From NCBI GenBank assembly GCA_002383425.1, contig DFYV01000024.1, positions 1 to 23,202 of the forward strand: a DNA stretch of 23,202 nt, read 5' to 3'. Of the stretch, positions 1 to 8,242 are shown piece after piece. The position numbers were made by a program, and so were the translations under genes. The notes below the pieces were generated by a model. It was given only the letters and a program-made list of their open reading frames with translations. It did no database searches and was not told the DNA's origin. This DNA is from Bacteroidales bacterium UBA4073. Its GTDB lineage: Bacteria > Bacteroidota > Bacteroidia > Bacteroidales > Tenuifilaceae. Position 1 is the first letter of the stretch, and each line of letters opens with the position of its first letter.

Positions 1-105
1 TGTAGGGTTTTAAGAGTCCCCATTGACAGTTGGATGTCGTATAAGAGAAATATAGAGAAGAGAAAGGAAAAACGGCCAGTTAAGAAAGAAAATAGGGATT
101 CTTGA
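1..105 (+). CDS. Possible C-terminal tail of a gene entering from the left
   Basis: Frame 1 is open from the first base to a TGA at 103-105 and encodes 34 residues with a very basic, charged end (KRKEKRPVKKENRDS), which is common at protein C termini. A plus-strand terminator at 247-271 fits a plus-strand unit ending here. After the TGA the same frame reads on for two codons to an ATG at 112 and a 26-codon ORF ending in TAG at 190-192 (starts MKKDTTWEHL). That piece could be a separate small ORF or a tail cut off by a nonsense change. The fragment is too short for family assignment and may not be coding at all. Confidence 0.3.
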   Translation, partial: CRVLRVPIDSWMSYKRNIEKRKEKRPVKKENRDS

Positions 106-246
106 GGCTGCATGAAAAAAGACACTACATGGGAGCATTTGTTTTTAGACAGTCATACTGTTAGCCAATTGTTAAACCACTTCGGGGTTTAGATTACTCT
201 ACCTTCCTTCATCCTCCCACCTATTTCATAGGGGGTTATTCTTGTT

Positions 247-271
247 AAATCCCGCATAGCGGGATTTTTTT
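247..271 (+). terminator. Rho-independent terminator
   Basis: A perfect 9-bp stem, AAATCCCGC (247-255) with GCGGGATTT (259-267), has a 3-nt ATA loop and runs straight into a T tract (265-271). The orientation fits the end of a plus-strand transcript coming from the left edge. Confidence 0.8.
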
Positions 272-276
272 AATTC

Positions 277-364
277 AAATATGAGTCCTGTTTAAAAAGA
301 CAATTATATATAAATTTACCTCACGCCTTACGCCTTATGTTCCTTTCGTCTATAAACTTTTTAG
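277..364 (-). repeat. Composite heptamer element, copy A (shortest)
   Basis: Read on the minus strand from 364 down, it has the left end CTAAAAAGTTTATAGACGAA, then three in-phase 7-mers (AACATAA, GGCGTAA, GGCGTGA; 341-321), then GGTAAAT (320-314), and a right end near 304-277 containing CTTTTTAAACAGGACTCATA. The same ordered parts occur at 11497-11830 and 18192-18536 with more core units. There is no coding potential. It occupies part of the 3' side of the GH16 gene. Confidence 0.6.
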
Positions 365-491
365 AACGCTCTTTGACCCGAAGGGTCAAACATCAATAAC
401 CCCCGATGGAATCGGTGGGGAAAACAGTGACAAAACAAGACTTCAACCCCGAAGGGGTTGAACATTAGAGCAAGTACCGTTCGTCTAAAAA
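358..491. repeat. REP-like cluster of three hairpins
   Basis: Three strong hairpins lie in tandem: TTTGACCC/GGGTCAAA (372-379, 383-390, loop GAA), a C-rich stem with one bulge (400-407 with 411-419, loop GGA), and TTCAACCCC/GGGGTTGAA (442-450, 454-462, loop GAA). The cluster is bracketed by related inverted ends, TTTTTAGAACG (358-368) and CGTTCGTCTAAAAA (478-491). Short GAA-loop stems like these resemble bacterial REP/BIME units. The region between it and the GH16 stop (492-617) holds nothing convincing. Confidence 0.6.
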
Positions 492-617
492 ACGAAAATA
501 GTGATTTTTAAGTCCACATGAAAAAGAAGTTATATAAGAGAGTTTAGTATTTTTTCTTTTGTTCGTTTATTAAATTTGCGACATTTTATTTTGCTATTAA
601 GTCAGGATTTCTGAAGG

Positions 618-2438
618 TTAAAGTTTTATGAAATTGCCTAAGTAAGTGTATCCGTTAATGAGAATCTTTAGGCTATAGAATCCTTTGGGAAGGTCTGAAA
701 TTGAAATTTCACTGTCGGGGATTGCAGTAATTTCCTTTACTACTATTCCTGCAATATTCACTATCCGGATTATTACATTGCTGCTTAAATTATTAGAGTT
801 GATTTTGATATAGGTTGATGCAGGGTTGGGGTAAATATCGAATTTTAGCATGCTGTTTTCTTTAGCATAAGGGCTTGAGAGTAGGGTATTACTTAACAAG
901 ATATCCGAAAACCATAGCGAATCGCTTGCCACTTTACCGTATATGCCATAGTTTACGTAAAACCGAACACCAGCAATTTGATGATAGTTAACCTGCCTGC
1001 CATATTCGGGGGTGTTAGAACCCCATTTGTTGTTAAAATCGAAGGAGTAGAAGTGATAAACCCCATTGGGTTCAACAGGGTAGAATCGGAAAACCGGTGA
1101 AACGTCGGTTAAACGTCCATCGGTATCGAACAGGTCGGCACGTAAAACTACCGATTGACTTTTGTTATACGTCATCATCTCAATATTGAGAACTGTAAGG
1201 TTGCTCATGTCAACCGGATTGGGGAAAGAGTAGGTGAAGTAAGGGAAATCTTCGGGTTTGGTGATTGCGTAGTCAACTCTTAAAAGGGTATCGGCTTGAG
1301 AAAGGGTGATGATGTTGGGGCTGGTGTTTAAACCAGCCCATCCCATCAATCCGTTTTCTTTAACGTTGAGCAAGCTGAACCTATCGCCGCTGGGTATTAC
1401 AGTCGTTTTTACCGTTCGGGTGTAGGTGCCACCCGCTTGCGGATGTGTAATTTCAACGGTAACATCGCCGGGCGTGCTACCCCAGTTAACCACAATTGAG
1501 TTAGTGCCCTGTCCGTTGATAATTGTAGCATCGGCTGGTACGCACCAGGTGAACGTTGCATCGGTTACATTTTGGATACTAAAAGTAATGCCAGTTTGAT
1601 TTGGTGTTACATATTCAGGTCCGGTAACCGTCAATGCCGATACATCGATATACTGGTAAACCCGAACGTAGTCCACATACATTTTCTGGGGCCAAATATT
1701 TGGGTCAACACCTTGCATACCTCCCCAATTGCCGCCAACAGCAATGTTAAGTATCAGGTGGAACAGCTGGTCGAATGGCCATGTTTTGTAATCCTTGTGC
1801 TCATTGGGAAACGTGAAATACTTGTTGTCATCTACGTAGATATCGATTTTCTCCGAGGTCCATTCAAGGGCGTACAGGTGGAATGCTGTTTCGGCGTCGG
1901 GAATTGTGCATGTAGCGGTTTTTTGCGTGCCAATAATATGGTTGTAATCTTCGGTGTGAATACTTCCATGTACGATACCAGGATCGAAACCAACGTATTC
2001 CATGATGTCAATCTCTCCGCTTTTAGGCCAACTGCCATAAACCCAGTTGGTGGGCAACATCCATATTGCAGGCCATGTGCCTGTACCGGAAGGTAACTTG
2101 GCGTATGTTTCAATCCGGCCGTAAAGCCAATCACCCTTGTGGCGTGATACCAAACGTGCCGAGGTGTATTCGTTGCCCTCGTACTGCTCCTTGCGGGCTT
2201 CAATGATTAGATTTCCATTCTCAACCCGGGCGTTTTCTGTACGGGCGTTGGTGTAGTACTGTAGCTCATTGTTACCCCAGCCTCCGCCACCTACATCGTA
2301 GCCCCATTTATCTTCGGCCGGAAGGCCAGTGTAATTGAATTCATCGTTCCAAGCTAAAATTTTTACCTGCGCAAAAGTGTTGGTTGATGCTACTACGGTT
2401 AACAGTAATATGCTTGTTATGAATAGCTTTCGGTTCAT
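618..2438 (-). CDS. GH16 endo-beta-1,3-glucanase (laminarinase) with T9SS sorting domain
   Basis: A secreted endo-glucanase that would cut internal beta-1,3 (or mixed-link) glucan bonds. The 606 residues show a signal peptide (about 1-23, ending TFAQ) and a GH16 jelly-roll domain (about 26-265). The catalytic signature SGEIDIMEYVG gives Glu142, Asp144 and Glu147 (ExDxxE with the laminarinase-type methionine). An Ig/PKD-like domain (about 268-345) and a beta-rich CBM-like module (about 355-520) follow. The end (about 527-606, with FDIYPNPAS and KGFYSLKI) matches the type A T9SS sorting domain, so export across the outer membrane or surface anchoring is expected. It is the last gene of the locus, 115 bp after the GH3 gene, across a hairpin. 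Laminarin as substrate is inferred from the subfamily motif and neighbours; mixed-linkage glucan is possible. Confidence 0.93.
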   Translation of the reverse strand: MNRKLFITSILLLTVVASTNTFAQVKILAWNDEFNYTGLPAEDKWGYDVGGGGWGNNELQYYTNARTENARVENGNLIIEARKEQYEGNEYTSARLVSRHKGDWLYGRIETYAKLPSGTGTWPAIWMLPTNWVYGSWPKSGEIDIMEYVGFDPGIVHGSIHTEDYNHIIGTQKTATCTIPDAETAFHLYALEWTSEKIDIYVDDNKYFTFPNEHKDYKTWPFDQLFHLILNIAVGGNWGGMQGVDPNIWPQKMYVDYVRVYQYIDVSALTVTGPEYVTPNQTGITFSIQNVTDATFTWCVPADATIINGQGTNSIVVNWGSTPGDVTVEITHPQAGGTYTRTVKTTVIPSGDRFSLLNVKENGLMGWAGLNTSPNIITLSQADTLLRVDYAITKPEDFPYFTYSFPNPVDMSNLTVLNIEMMTYNKSQSVVLRADLFDTDGRLTDVSPVFRFYPVEPNGVYHFYSFDFNNKWGSNTPEYGRQVNYHQIAGVRFYVNYGIYGKVASDSLWFSDILLSNTLLSSPYAKENSMLKFDIYPNPASTYIKINSNNLSSNVIIRIVNIAGIVVKEITAIPDSEISISDLPKGFYSLKILINGYTYLGNFIKL

Positions 2439-2461
2439 TTCGGTTTACTTTTTTAGTTAGA

Positions 2462-2546
2462 AAAAGGCTTTCGGGTAGTGTCCATATTGCCTAACCATAT
2501 TTATACGAAAAAAAATATTTTTTGGACAATTCGCCGAAAGCCTTTT
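2462..2546 (-). promoter_or_regulatory. Large intercistronic stem-loop between GH3 and GH16 genes
   Basis: AAAAGGCTTTCGG (2462-2474) and CCGAAAGCCTTTT (2534-2546) form a perfect 13-bp stem around a 59-nt loop. The loop contains a second nested pair, TGTCCA (2479-2484) with TGGACA (2523-2528). The right arm lies only 8 bp after the GH3 stop. It may act as an attenuator, RNA-processing or stability element setting GH16 level relative to upstream genes. The function is inferred. Confidence 0.55.
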
Positions 2547-2553
2547 ACCCATG

Positions 2554-4797
2554 CTACTTTAACCTAAAACTAAGTTCCAGCAAGTCGCGGCTATTTCCAC
2601 CAACAAACACCTTGAAATCGCCAGGTTCTGCTTTATATTCCATTGTTTTTGTGTAAAAAGCCAGGTCGTTTGCAGTAAGGGTAAATTCAACTTTTTCTTT
2701 GCTGCCCGATTTAATAAAAACCTTTTTAAAACCTTTAAGCTCCTTAACCGGGCGAGTTACGGATCCAACCATATCGCGGGTATAAAGTTGTACAACTTCT
2801 TCGCCATCGAATGGGCCTGTATTTGCTACATCAACCCAAACTTTTAGGGTATCGTTCATTTGCATTTCTGTAGCGCTTATGCCAAAGTTGCCGTAGCTGA
2901 ATGTGGTGTAGCTGAGGCCGTAACCAAATGGATAAAGCGGAGTGTTAGGGCTGTCGATATACTTAGATGTGTATCGTTGGCTTTCAACTCTTGGTCTTCC
3001 GGTGTTTTTATGGTAGTAGAACAAAGGAATTTGGCCTACATTGCGTGGAAAGGTAATGGGAAGTTTACCCGAAGGGTTATAATCGCCAAAAAGTATATCG
3101 GCAACAGCATGGCCTCCCATTGTACCGGGTAGCCAGGCTTCCAGAATAGCCGGAATGGCATTATCCATCCATTCAATGGTTAACGGGCGTCCATTCATGA
3201 GAACTACCACCATGGGCTTTCGGAGTTCATTGAGTGCCAGAACCAGGTCCTTTTGCACGCCAGGTAAATCGAGAAAGGCACGGCTAAGGGCTTCGCCTGT
3301 CATCATGGCAGCTTCACCAACCACTACCACCACTGCATCGGCTTTACGTGCAGCTGCAATTGCTTCGGAAAATCCAGCTTTTGAGTCACCTGTTATGTCG
3401 CAACCCTTTGCGTGAAAAACTTTGGCATTTGGAATTTTTTGGCTGATGCCGGTCAGTACCGATATGGCATCTTTGCCTTCGCCCATTCCTGACCATGTTC
3501 CAATGATATCATCGGTATTGTCGGCCAATGGTCCAATTACGGCCACCGACCTGATATTCTTGCTCAGCGGGAGTACTCCCTGGTTTTTGAGTAAAACCAT
3601 CGATTTGCGTGTTACCTCGCGGGCAATTTCAAGGTGACGTGGGTTTAACAGCATCTCTTTTTCACGAACGGTATCGCAATACCTGTATGGGTCGTCGAAT
3701 AGTCCCAGCATAAACTTGATACGAAGTATGCGGCGTACGGCATCGTCTATCTGCTTTTCGGTAATCTTACCATCGGATAGCAGTTTTTTTAGCTGGTTAA
3801 CGTAGATATGCCCCTCCATGTCCATATCGATTCCTGCATTCATGGCAAGGTCAGCAGCCTCATATTCATTGGCAGCGATACCGTGAACAATCATTTCGCG
3901 AATCGAACCCCAGTCCGATACTATAAATCCGTTAAACTGCCATTCATCTTTCAGAATTTCATTAACCATTTCTTTGTTGCCAGTAACCGGAACTCCGTTT
4001 AGCTCATTAAACGACGACATGAAAGTGCCCACACCTGCGTCAACGGCGGCTTTGAAAGGGGGTAGATAAACCTCATGCAATGTTCTGTTGGAAATATCAA
4101 CGGTGTTGTAATCACGCCCACCCATAGCAGCGCCATAGGCAACGAAGTGTTTGGCGCAAGCTACCATGGTGTTGGGTTCGGCTAACGAAGTGCCCTGAAA
4201 TCCTTTTACCCGGGCTTTTGCAACCAGCGAACCGTAGAAAGGGTCTTCTCCTGCTCCTTCCATTACCCGACCCCATCGGGGATCGCGGGCAATATCGACC
4301 ATTGGAGCAAATGTCCAATGCTGGCCAGCTGCCGAAGCTTCAATGGCTGCTATGCGAGCCGATTTTTCAATGGCGTCTAAATCCCAGCATGCTGCTTCGC
4401 CGAGTGGAATGGGGAAAATGGTTTTATACCCATGAATTACATCAAACCCAAATATAAGAGGTATTCCCAATCGACTTTCCTCAACGGCAATTTTTTGTAC
4501 CTTGTAGGTATGGGCAGCCCCAATAACATTGAGCATGCTACCCACTTCTCCCTTTTTTATGGCTTCCTGGTACTCAGTGGCAAATGTGATTGGCCCAGTT
4601 GATTCGCCATGGCCGGTTAGCTGGTTTAGCTGACCTATCTTTTCGTCTATTGTCATAAGCTTAAGTACCGAATCGACCTTGTGCTCTATTGCCGGATCGA
4701 TACTAAGTTTAGTGCTTGGGAAGTGCTTTACCGGTTTATCTCCGCCGCACGACCATGCACTCAAAGCGAGAAATGCAATAAATAGTTTTAATTTCAT
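2554..4797 (-). CDS. bglX: GH3 beta-glucosidase, BglX-like lipoprotein
   Basis: An exo-acting beta-glucosidase expected to release glucose from short beta-glucans. The 747 residues match full-length BglX-type enzymes. The N terminus is a lipoprotein signal (LSAWSC, Cys17), so it should be membrane-anchored on the periplasmic side or the surface. The (beta/alpha)8 domain contains RDPRWGR, AKHFVAYG and the nucleophile motif GFIVSDWGS (Asp295). The alpha/beta sandwich domain contains GEALSRAFLDLPG, which resembles the usual acid/base region. NPSGKLPITFPR and YPFGYGLSYTTF lead into a C-terminal Fn3-like domain (about 650-747). It sits between the glycan-binding lipoprotein gene (66-bp gap) and the GH16 gene, consistent with finishing what the GH16 starts. 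The exact linkage preference cannot be read from sequence. Confidence 0.93.
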   Translation of the reverse strand: MKLKLFIAFLALSAWSCGGDKPVKHFPSTKLSIDPAIEHKVDSVLKLMTIDEKIGQLNQLTGHGESTGPITFATEYQEAIKKGEVGSMLNVIGAAHTYKVQKIAVEESRLGIPLIFGFDVIHGYKTIFPIPLGEAACWDLDAIEKSARIAAIEASAAGQHWTFAPMVDIARDPRWGRVMEGAGEDPFYGSLVAKARVKGFQGTSLAEPNTMVACAKHFVAYGAAMGGRDYNTVDISNRTLHEVYLPPFKAAVDAGVGTFMSSFNELNGVPVTGNKEMVNEILKDEWQFNGFIVSDWGSIREMIVHGIAANEYEAADLAMNAGIDMDMEGHIYVNQLKKLLSDGKITEKQIDDAVRRILRIKFMLGLFDDPYRYCDTVREKEMLLNPRHLEIAREVTRKSMVLLKNQGVLPLSKNIRSVAVIGPLADNTDDIIGTWSGMGEGKDAISVLTGISQKIPNAKVFHAKGCDITGDSKAGFSEAIAAARKADAVVVVVGEAAMMTGEALSRAFLDLPGVQKDLVLALNELRKPMVVVLMNGRPLTIEWMDNAIPAILEAWLPGTMGGHAVADILFGDYNPSGKLPITFPRNVGQIPLFYYHKNTGRPRVESQRYTSKYIDSPNTPLYPFGYGLSYTTFSYGNFGISATEMQMNDTLKVWVDVANTGPFDGEEVVQLYTRDMVGSVTRPVKELKGFKKVFIKSGSKEKVEFTLTANDLAFYTKTMEYKAEPGDFKVFVGGNSRDLLELSFRLK

Positions 4798-4823
4798 AGG
4801 TATAAAATTTTTTTCGGATTAAA

Positions 4824-4851
4824 ACAGGGTAGCCCCTCCGGGCTACCCTGT
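4824..4851 (-). terminator. Strong 12-bp hairpin after the glycan-binding gene
   Basis: ACAGGGTAGCCC (4824-4835) and GGGCTACCCTGT (4840-4851) pair perfectly with a 4-nt loop. On the minus strand the stem is followed by only a short T run (TTTTAATCC), then an A-rich stretch and the GH3 start 26 bp on. This suggests partial termination or 3'-end protection of the susCD-binding-protein mRNA rather than a full stop, since the GH3 gene has no obvious promoter of its own. Confidence 0.6.
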
Positions 4852-4863
4852 GACACGAAGAGT

Positions 4864-6624
4864 TTACTTAAGCCCCTCTATGTGTGGGCCTGCCAGATCG
4901 TCGAGATGAACGGAGAAGGTGCCTCCACTATTCCCCGGGTTAATCATAATTCGTACAATGTTATAAAAATCTGTGTTAAAGTTTGGATCGGTGGTTACGT
5001 CGCTTGTGTAAATATCACCGGTCCAATCCCAGCCTGCACCAACACCAGCAAAGTTAAACTCTGCTATTTCCCATTTGTTGTCGTTTTGGATGGTGTATAT
5101 CACGTCGTAGGTACCAGTTTGCCATGCATTGCCTCCACGGTCGGTATTTTCAAGCTTTAACAGAATTTGATCACCAGCATTTCCGTAAACCAGCACCTTA
5201 AAAATGGGCTGCAAGGTAAGGTCGAAACGGTAACCATCGGGTAATCGGGTATAGGCGTTAGCCCACTGGGCATTGTACTTGGTAAATAAAGCACAGTGTG
5301 CACTGCGGTTTGGGTATAATGAGTTATCGGGATTGCTGACAATTTCGAGTGTGGCACCGCCGTCGGACTGATCTACCTGCATGGGGACAAGTGTGGTTTC
5401 GCCAAAGTCGTTATACATTACCATGGCATCGAGTAGGTATTCCTGATACGATGGATGGTTAGCGGTAACATTAACGGTTACACTCTTTGTGAAATTCTGT
5501 TCGTTGGCAGTTACAGTTACATTGGAAGCATAATCACCTTTTCGCATATAGGTATGCAGCACCACCTCACTACCATTGGTTGTCTGATATGTAGAACCAT
5601 CTCCAAAGTCGTAAACAATGTTAGAAATGGTGAAATCAGTGGGTACCTGTAAATCTTGAAGGGTAAAGGAGTACTCATTGGGATTTGTAGTTGAAGCAAC
5701 ATTTAGATTGAATGAAACGGTAGGACGAACATAACCTTTTGGTATTAACTTGTGGTAACGGGCAGCACCTCCCGCCGTACGAAGGTGGAAAAAATTCTCG
5801 CTCCATTCAAGGACTTCGTAAACACGGGGGTTTCCGTCGTCGTAGGAGATGTTGCCGGCCTGACTTGAAACTTGGATGTAGTACTTCCCGTTTTCCTCGC
5901 TAATTGACCATGTTAGCTCTCCGCGAGCTGCATCGTTAGTGTTCATGTCGATATCGTAGGCATCGTTCCAAATTGCAGAAGTGTAGTAACCACCAGCTAT
6001 CCCATCCTCATCTGCGTTTCCATCGTGGTTAACGTGTGTGGCTCCATGGGTGTTTATGGTATAGGCGAAGCCTACCAGCTTAAAGGTAAATTCGTCGTCG
6101 TAAAGGAAGTGCCCCGATTTTGCTAATGGTGCAGCTGCCCACCAACTTGGAGAGTAAGAATCGGTAGGGCCAACACCAAGGTGAGCCTCGCTTAGGCTGT
6201 CGATTACCCATGTTTTTCCATTGGGTGCATCAACTCCACCGGTTAATGCAGTAATAATTGGGCTTTCCAGGTACGACCAGTCGGTTTCGGTTTGTTCGAA
6301 TTCTTTTGCTTTGGATGTACTCCCCCCCGAAGTGTAAAGTGTTAGGGTAATACTGTAGGTTTTAGCAAGCGGGTAATATGCTATTACTGAATCACCCTTG
6401 TCTTTCATTCCATTGCCGAGATCCCACGATGCAACACCTTTAACACTTGAGGTATTAACTATTACAAAATGATATGGATCAGAACCTTGTGTTATTGTAA
6501 AATCGAGTTCTTCAGCTGTGGGAGCACTACCAATGTTTGGCTTATCCAGTTCCGTGGGCTCGCAACCAAACCAGCTAAGCCCTACAAGAACCAGAGCAGA
6601 AAATAGTATGTGTTTCTTATTCAT
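4864..6624 (-). CDS. PKD/CBM surface glycan-binding lipoprotein (SusE/F position)
   Basis: A likely cell-surface glycan-binding lipoprotein that helps SusCD capture polysaccharide. The 586 residues start with a lipoprotein signal (LSWFGC, Cys21). A PKD-like domain lies at about 40-112 (WDLGNG, then YPLAKTYSITLTLYTSGG). A beta-rich middle region (about 125-300) follows, then a second PKD-like domain (about 303-395, VYDFGDGS and HTYMRKGDY) and a C-terminal jelly-roll CBM-like module (about 400-586, with WEIAEFNFAGVG and FSVHLDDLAGP). No catalytic motif is visible. It starts 12 bp after the SusD gene, the usual place for SusE/F or SGBP genes, and PKD-containing binding proteins are common in laminarin loci. 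Ligand identity is inferred from the GH16 and GH3 neighbours. Confidence 0.8.
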   Translation of the reverse strand: MNKKHILFSALVLVGLSWFGCEPTELDKPNIGSAPTAEELDFTITQGSDPYHFVIVNTSSVKGVASWDLGNGMKDKGDSVIAYYPLAKTYSITLTLYTSGGSTSKAKEFEQTETDWSYLESPIITALTGGVDAPNGKTWVIDSLSEAHLGVGPTDSYSPSWWAAAPLAKSGHFLYDDEFTFKLVGFAYTINTHGATHVNHDGNADEDGIAGGYYTSAIWNDAYDIDMNTNDAARGELTWSISEENGKYYIQVSSQAGNISYDDGNPRVYEVLEWSENFFHLRTAGGAARYHKLIPKGYVRPTVSFNLNVASTTNPNEYSFTLQDLQVPTDFTISNIVYDFGDGSTYQTTNGSEVVLHTYMRKGDYASNVTVTANEQNFTKSVTVNVTANHPSYQEYLLDAMVMYNDFGETTLVPMQVDQSDGGATLEIVSNPDNSLYPNRSAHCALFTKYNAQWANAYTRLPDGYRFDLTLQPIFKVLVYGNAGDQILLKLENTDRGGNAWQTGTYDVIYTIQNDNKWEIAEFNFAGVGAGWDWTGDIYTSDVTTDPNFNTDFYNIVRIMINPGNSGGTFSVHLDDLAGPHIEGLK

Positions 6625-6636
6625 AGTCGTTTAATT

Positions 6637-8229
6637 TTAGTAACCAGCATTTTGATTGAGTTTATTACCCGATAAGGTGATTTCGGTTTGCGGAATAGGG
6701 AGCAGACCCAATGTTGCCGAATTAAATGTTTCGTCGTATGGGCTATTCTCAGCTGCAGCGTTAATCTTAGTTCCGGCATAGGTTAAGCCTCTACGGAGTA
6801 AATCCCAGTAGCGTAAACCTTCGCCTGCAAATTCAACTCGCCGTTCATGGTAAATCAAGTCGAGTCCGTTTTGGTCGTTAGAAAGATTTGGCGCAACGTG
6901 GCTTTCGCCAAAGGCACGCTTGCGAACACGGCTATAGTAATCCTGCGCTCTACCCAAATTATTGTCAAGGTAAAGCTCTGCGCCCATAAGCAGCACATCG
7001 GCAAAGCGTATAACCGGACGATTATATGGCCAGTTAAGGGGATCGTTGACGGCAGGTTTATCGGCCTTGCGCGGGTAGAATTTTTTAAAGGCATAACCCG
7101 TATGTTGATAGCAGTCCCCAGGTTTATAAACCAACCCTTCAGCAGTGGCATCGAGAATCGAGGCTGAGTATCGTGTATCGCTTGATTCGAACTCTTCGGC
7201 TAACGATTTGCTGGCAGGCTGAAAGCTCCAACCCGATTCGTAAATAGGATCTTCAACTCCGCGGAAACCGGTCAAAACAACTGTCCAGTTTCCTTCGGTA
7301 CCATTCCGCCAACCCCAATCGCCCCATTCGCCTTTTTGGGTATGCTGAATCTCGAATATCGATTCAATGTTATTCTCGTTGGCTACCCCCCAGAGGTCGG
7401 CAAAGTTTTGAACTAAGCCATGCCCACTCCTATTAACAATATCATCGATAATTGTCTCAATGTCAGTTTCGGTAAGGGCTGTACCATCATCGGCCATAAG
7501 GTCGGTAGTAATCCCTAAAACCCCCTTTCCGTAACCCTTATGGTATAGGTAAACTCTTGCCAGCAGAGCCCCTGCAGCCCACTTTGAGGCTCTTCCTTTT
7601 TCAGCAGCAGTAATGGTTGCTGGTAGGTTTTGGTATGCAAAGTACAAATCGCTAGCAATTTGGTTGTAAACATCTGCAGGGTCAGCAGCAGCCTGCTGGT
7701 ACTCCGAGGGCGGTAGGGGTTTAAGTATAAGAGGAATATAGCCAAAAAACTGTACCATCTCAAAGTAGAAATATCCTCTAAGGAAGCGAGCTTCGGCGGT
7801 GAGGCGGGTTTTAAGCTCTTCGGTTTTGAACTCAACGCTGTTTACTTTCTCAAGGAACAGGTTAGCCCTGTAAATTCCCGAGTATCTATCTTTCCATAAT
7901 CCCAGCGGTTCCTCATCGTTGACATAGCAGGAGAATTTCCCCATACGGACTAGCCCTGGTCTGTCACCAGGTCCTGATCCGCCGGCAAAAGCGTCGTCCG
8001 ATAGGATATTACAGGTAAGATCCCATGGGTGGTATCCGCCACCGCATTGCCATTGAAGTACATCGTATATTGCAACAACAGCCTCAAAGGCATCTTGCTC
8101 GGTTTTGTAGAAGTTATCCTCTACCCTGTCGGTAAGTGGTTCCAGTTCTAGAAAATCCTTTGTACAGGCAGCTATACCAAGTGCCATTAAAAGGATTACC
8201 AATATATTTTTAATTATTCTCATATTCAT
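6637..8229 (-). CDS. SusD/RagB-family nutrient-binding lipoprotein
   Basis: The outer-membrane lipoprotein that forms the lid on the SusC channel and binds the incoming oligosaccharide. The 530 residues begin with a lipoprotein signal (LGIAAC, Cys22) followed by TKDFLELEP, typical of SusD. The alpha-helical TPR-like N-terminal half includes RFLRGYFYFEMVQFFG. The C-terminal half has the family motifs RFADVLLMGAELYL and YHERRVEFAGEGLRYWDLLR, and ends LLPIPQTEI...LNQNAGY. Length is normal. It lies 13 bp after the SusC gene and 12 bp before the PKD/CBM lipoprotein gene, so the three are almost certainly cotranscribed. Substrate class (beta-1,3-glucan) is inferred from the hydrolases in the locus. 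Confidence 0.95.
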   Translation of the reverse strand: MNMRIIKNILVILLMALGIAACTKDFLELEPLTDRVEDNFYKTEQDAFEAVVAIYDVLQWQCGGGYHPWDLTCNILSDDAFAGGSGPGDRPGLVRMGKFSCYVNDEEPLGLWKDRYSGIYRANLFLEKVNSVEFKTEELKTRLTAEARFLRGYFYFEMVQFFGYIPLILKPLPPSEYQQAAADPADVYNQIASDLYFAYQNLPATITAAEKGRASKWAAGALLARVYLYHKGYGKGVLGITTDLMADDGTALTETDIETIIDDIVNRSGHGLVQNFADLWGVANENNIESIFEIQHTQKGEWGDWGWRNGTEGNWTVVLTGFRGVEDPIYESGWSFQPASKSLAEEFESSDTRYSASILDATAEGLVYKPGDCYQHTGYAFKKFYPRKADKPAVNDPLNWPYNRPVIRFADVLLMGAELYLDNNLGRAQDYYSRVRKRAFGESHVAPNLSNDQNGLDLIYHERRVEFAGEGLRYWDLLRRGLTYAGTKINAAAENSPYDETFNSATLGLLPIPQTEITLSGNKLNQNAGY

Positions 8230-8242
8230 TAGTAGTTTTAGG

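Noticed and set aside
571..578. TAAATTTG as a plus-strand promoter near the GH16 3' end
   Set aside because: It matches TAnnTTTG, but no -33 element lies at 19-21 nt and the only downstream ORF is a few codons long inside the GH16 3' end.
1572..2096. 174-residue plus-strand ORF opposite the GH16 gene
   Set aside because: It lies wholly antisense to a well-supported GH16 coding region and its translation shows no domain-like features.
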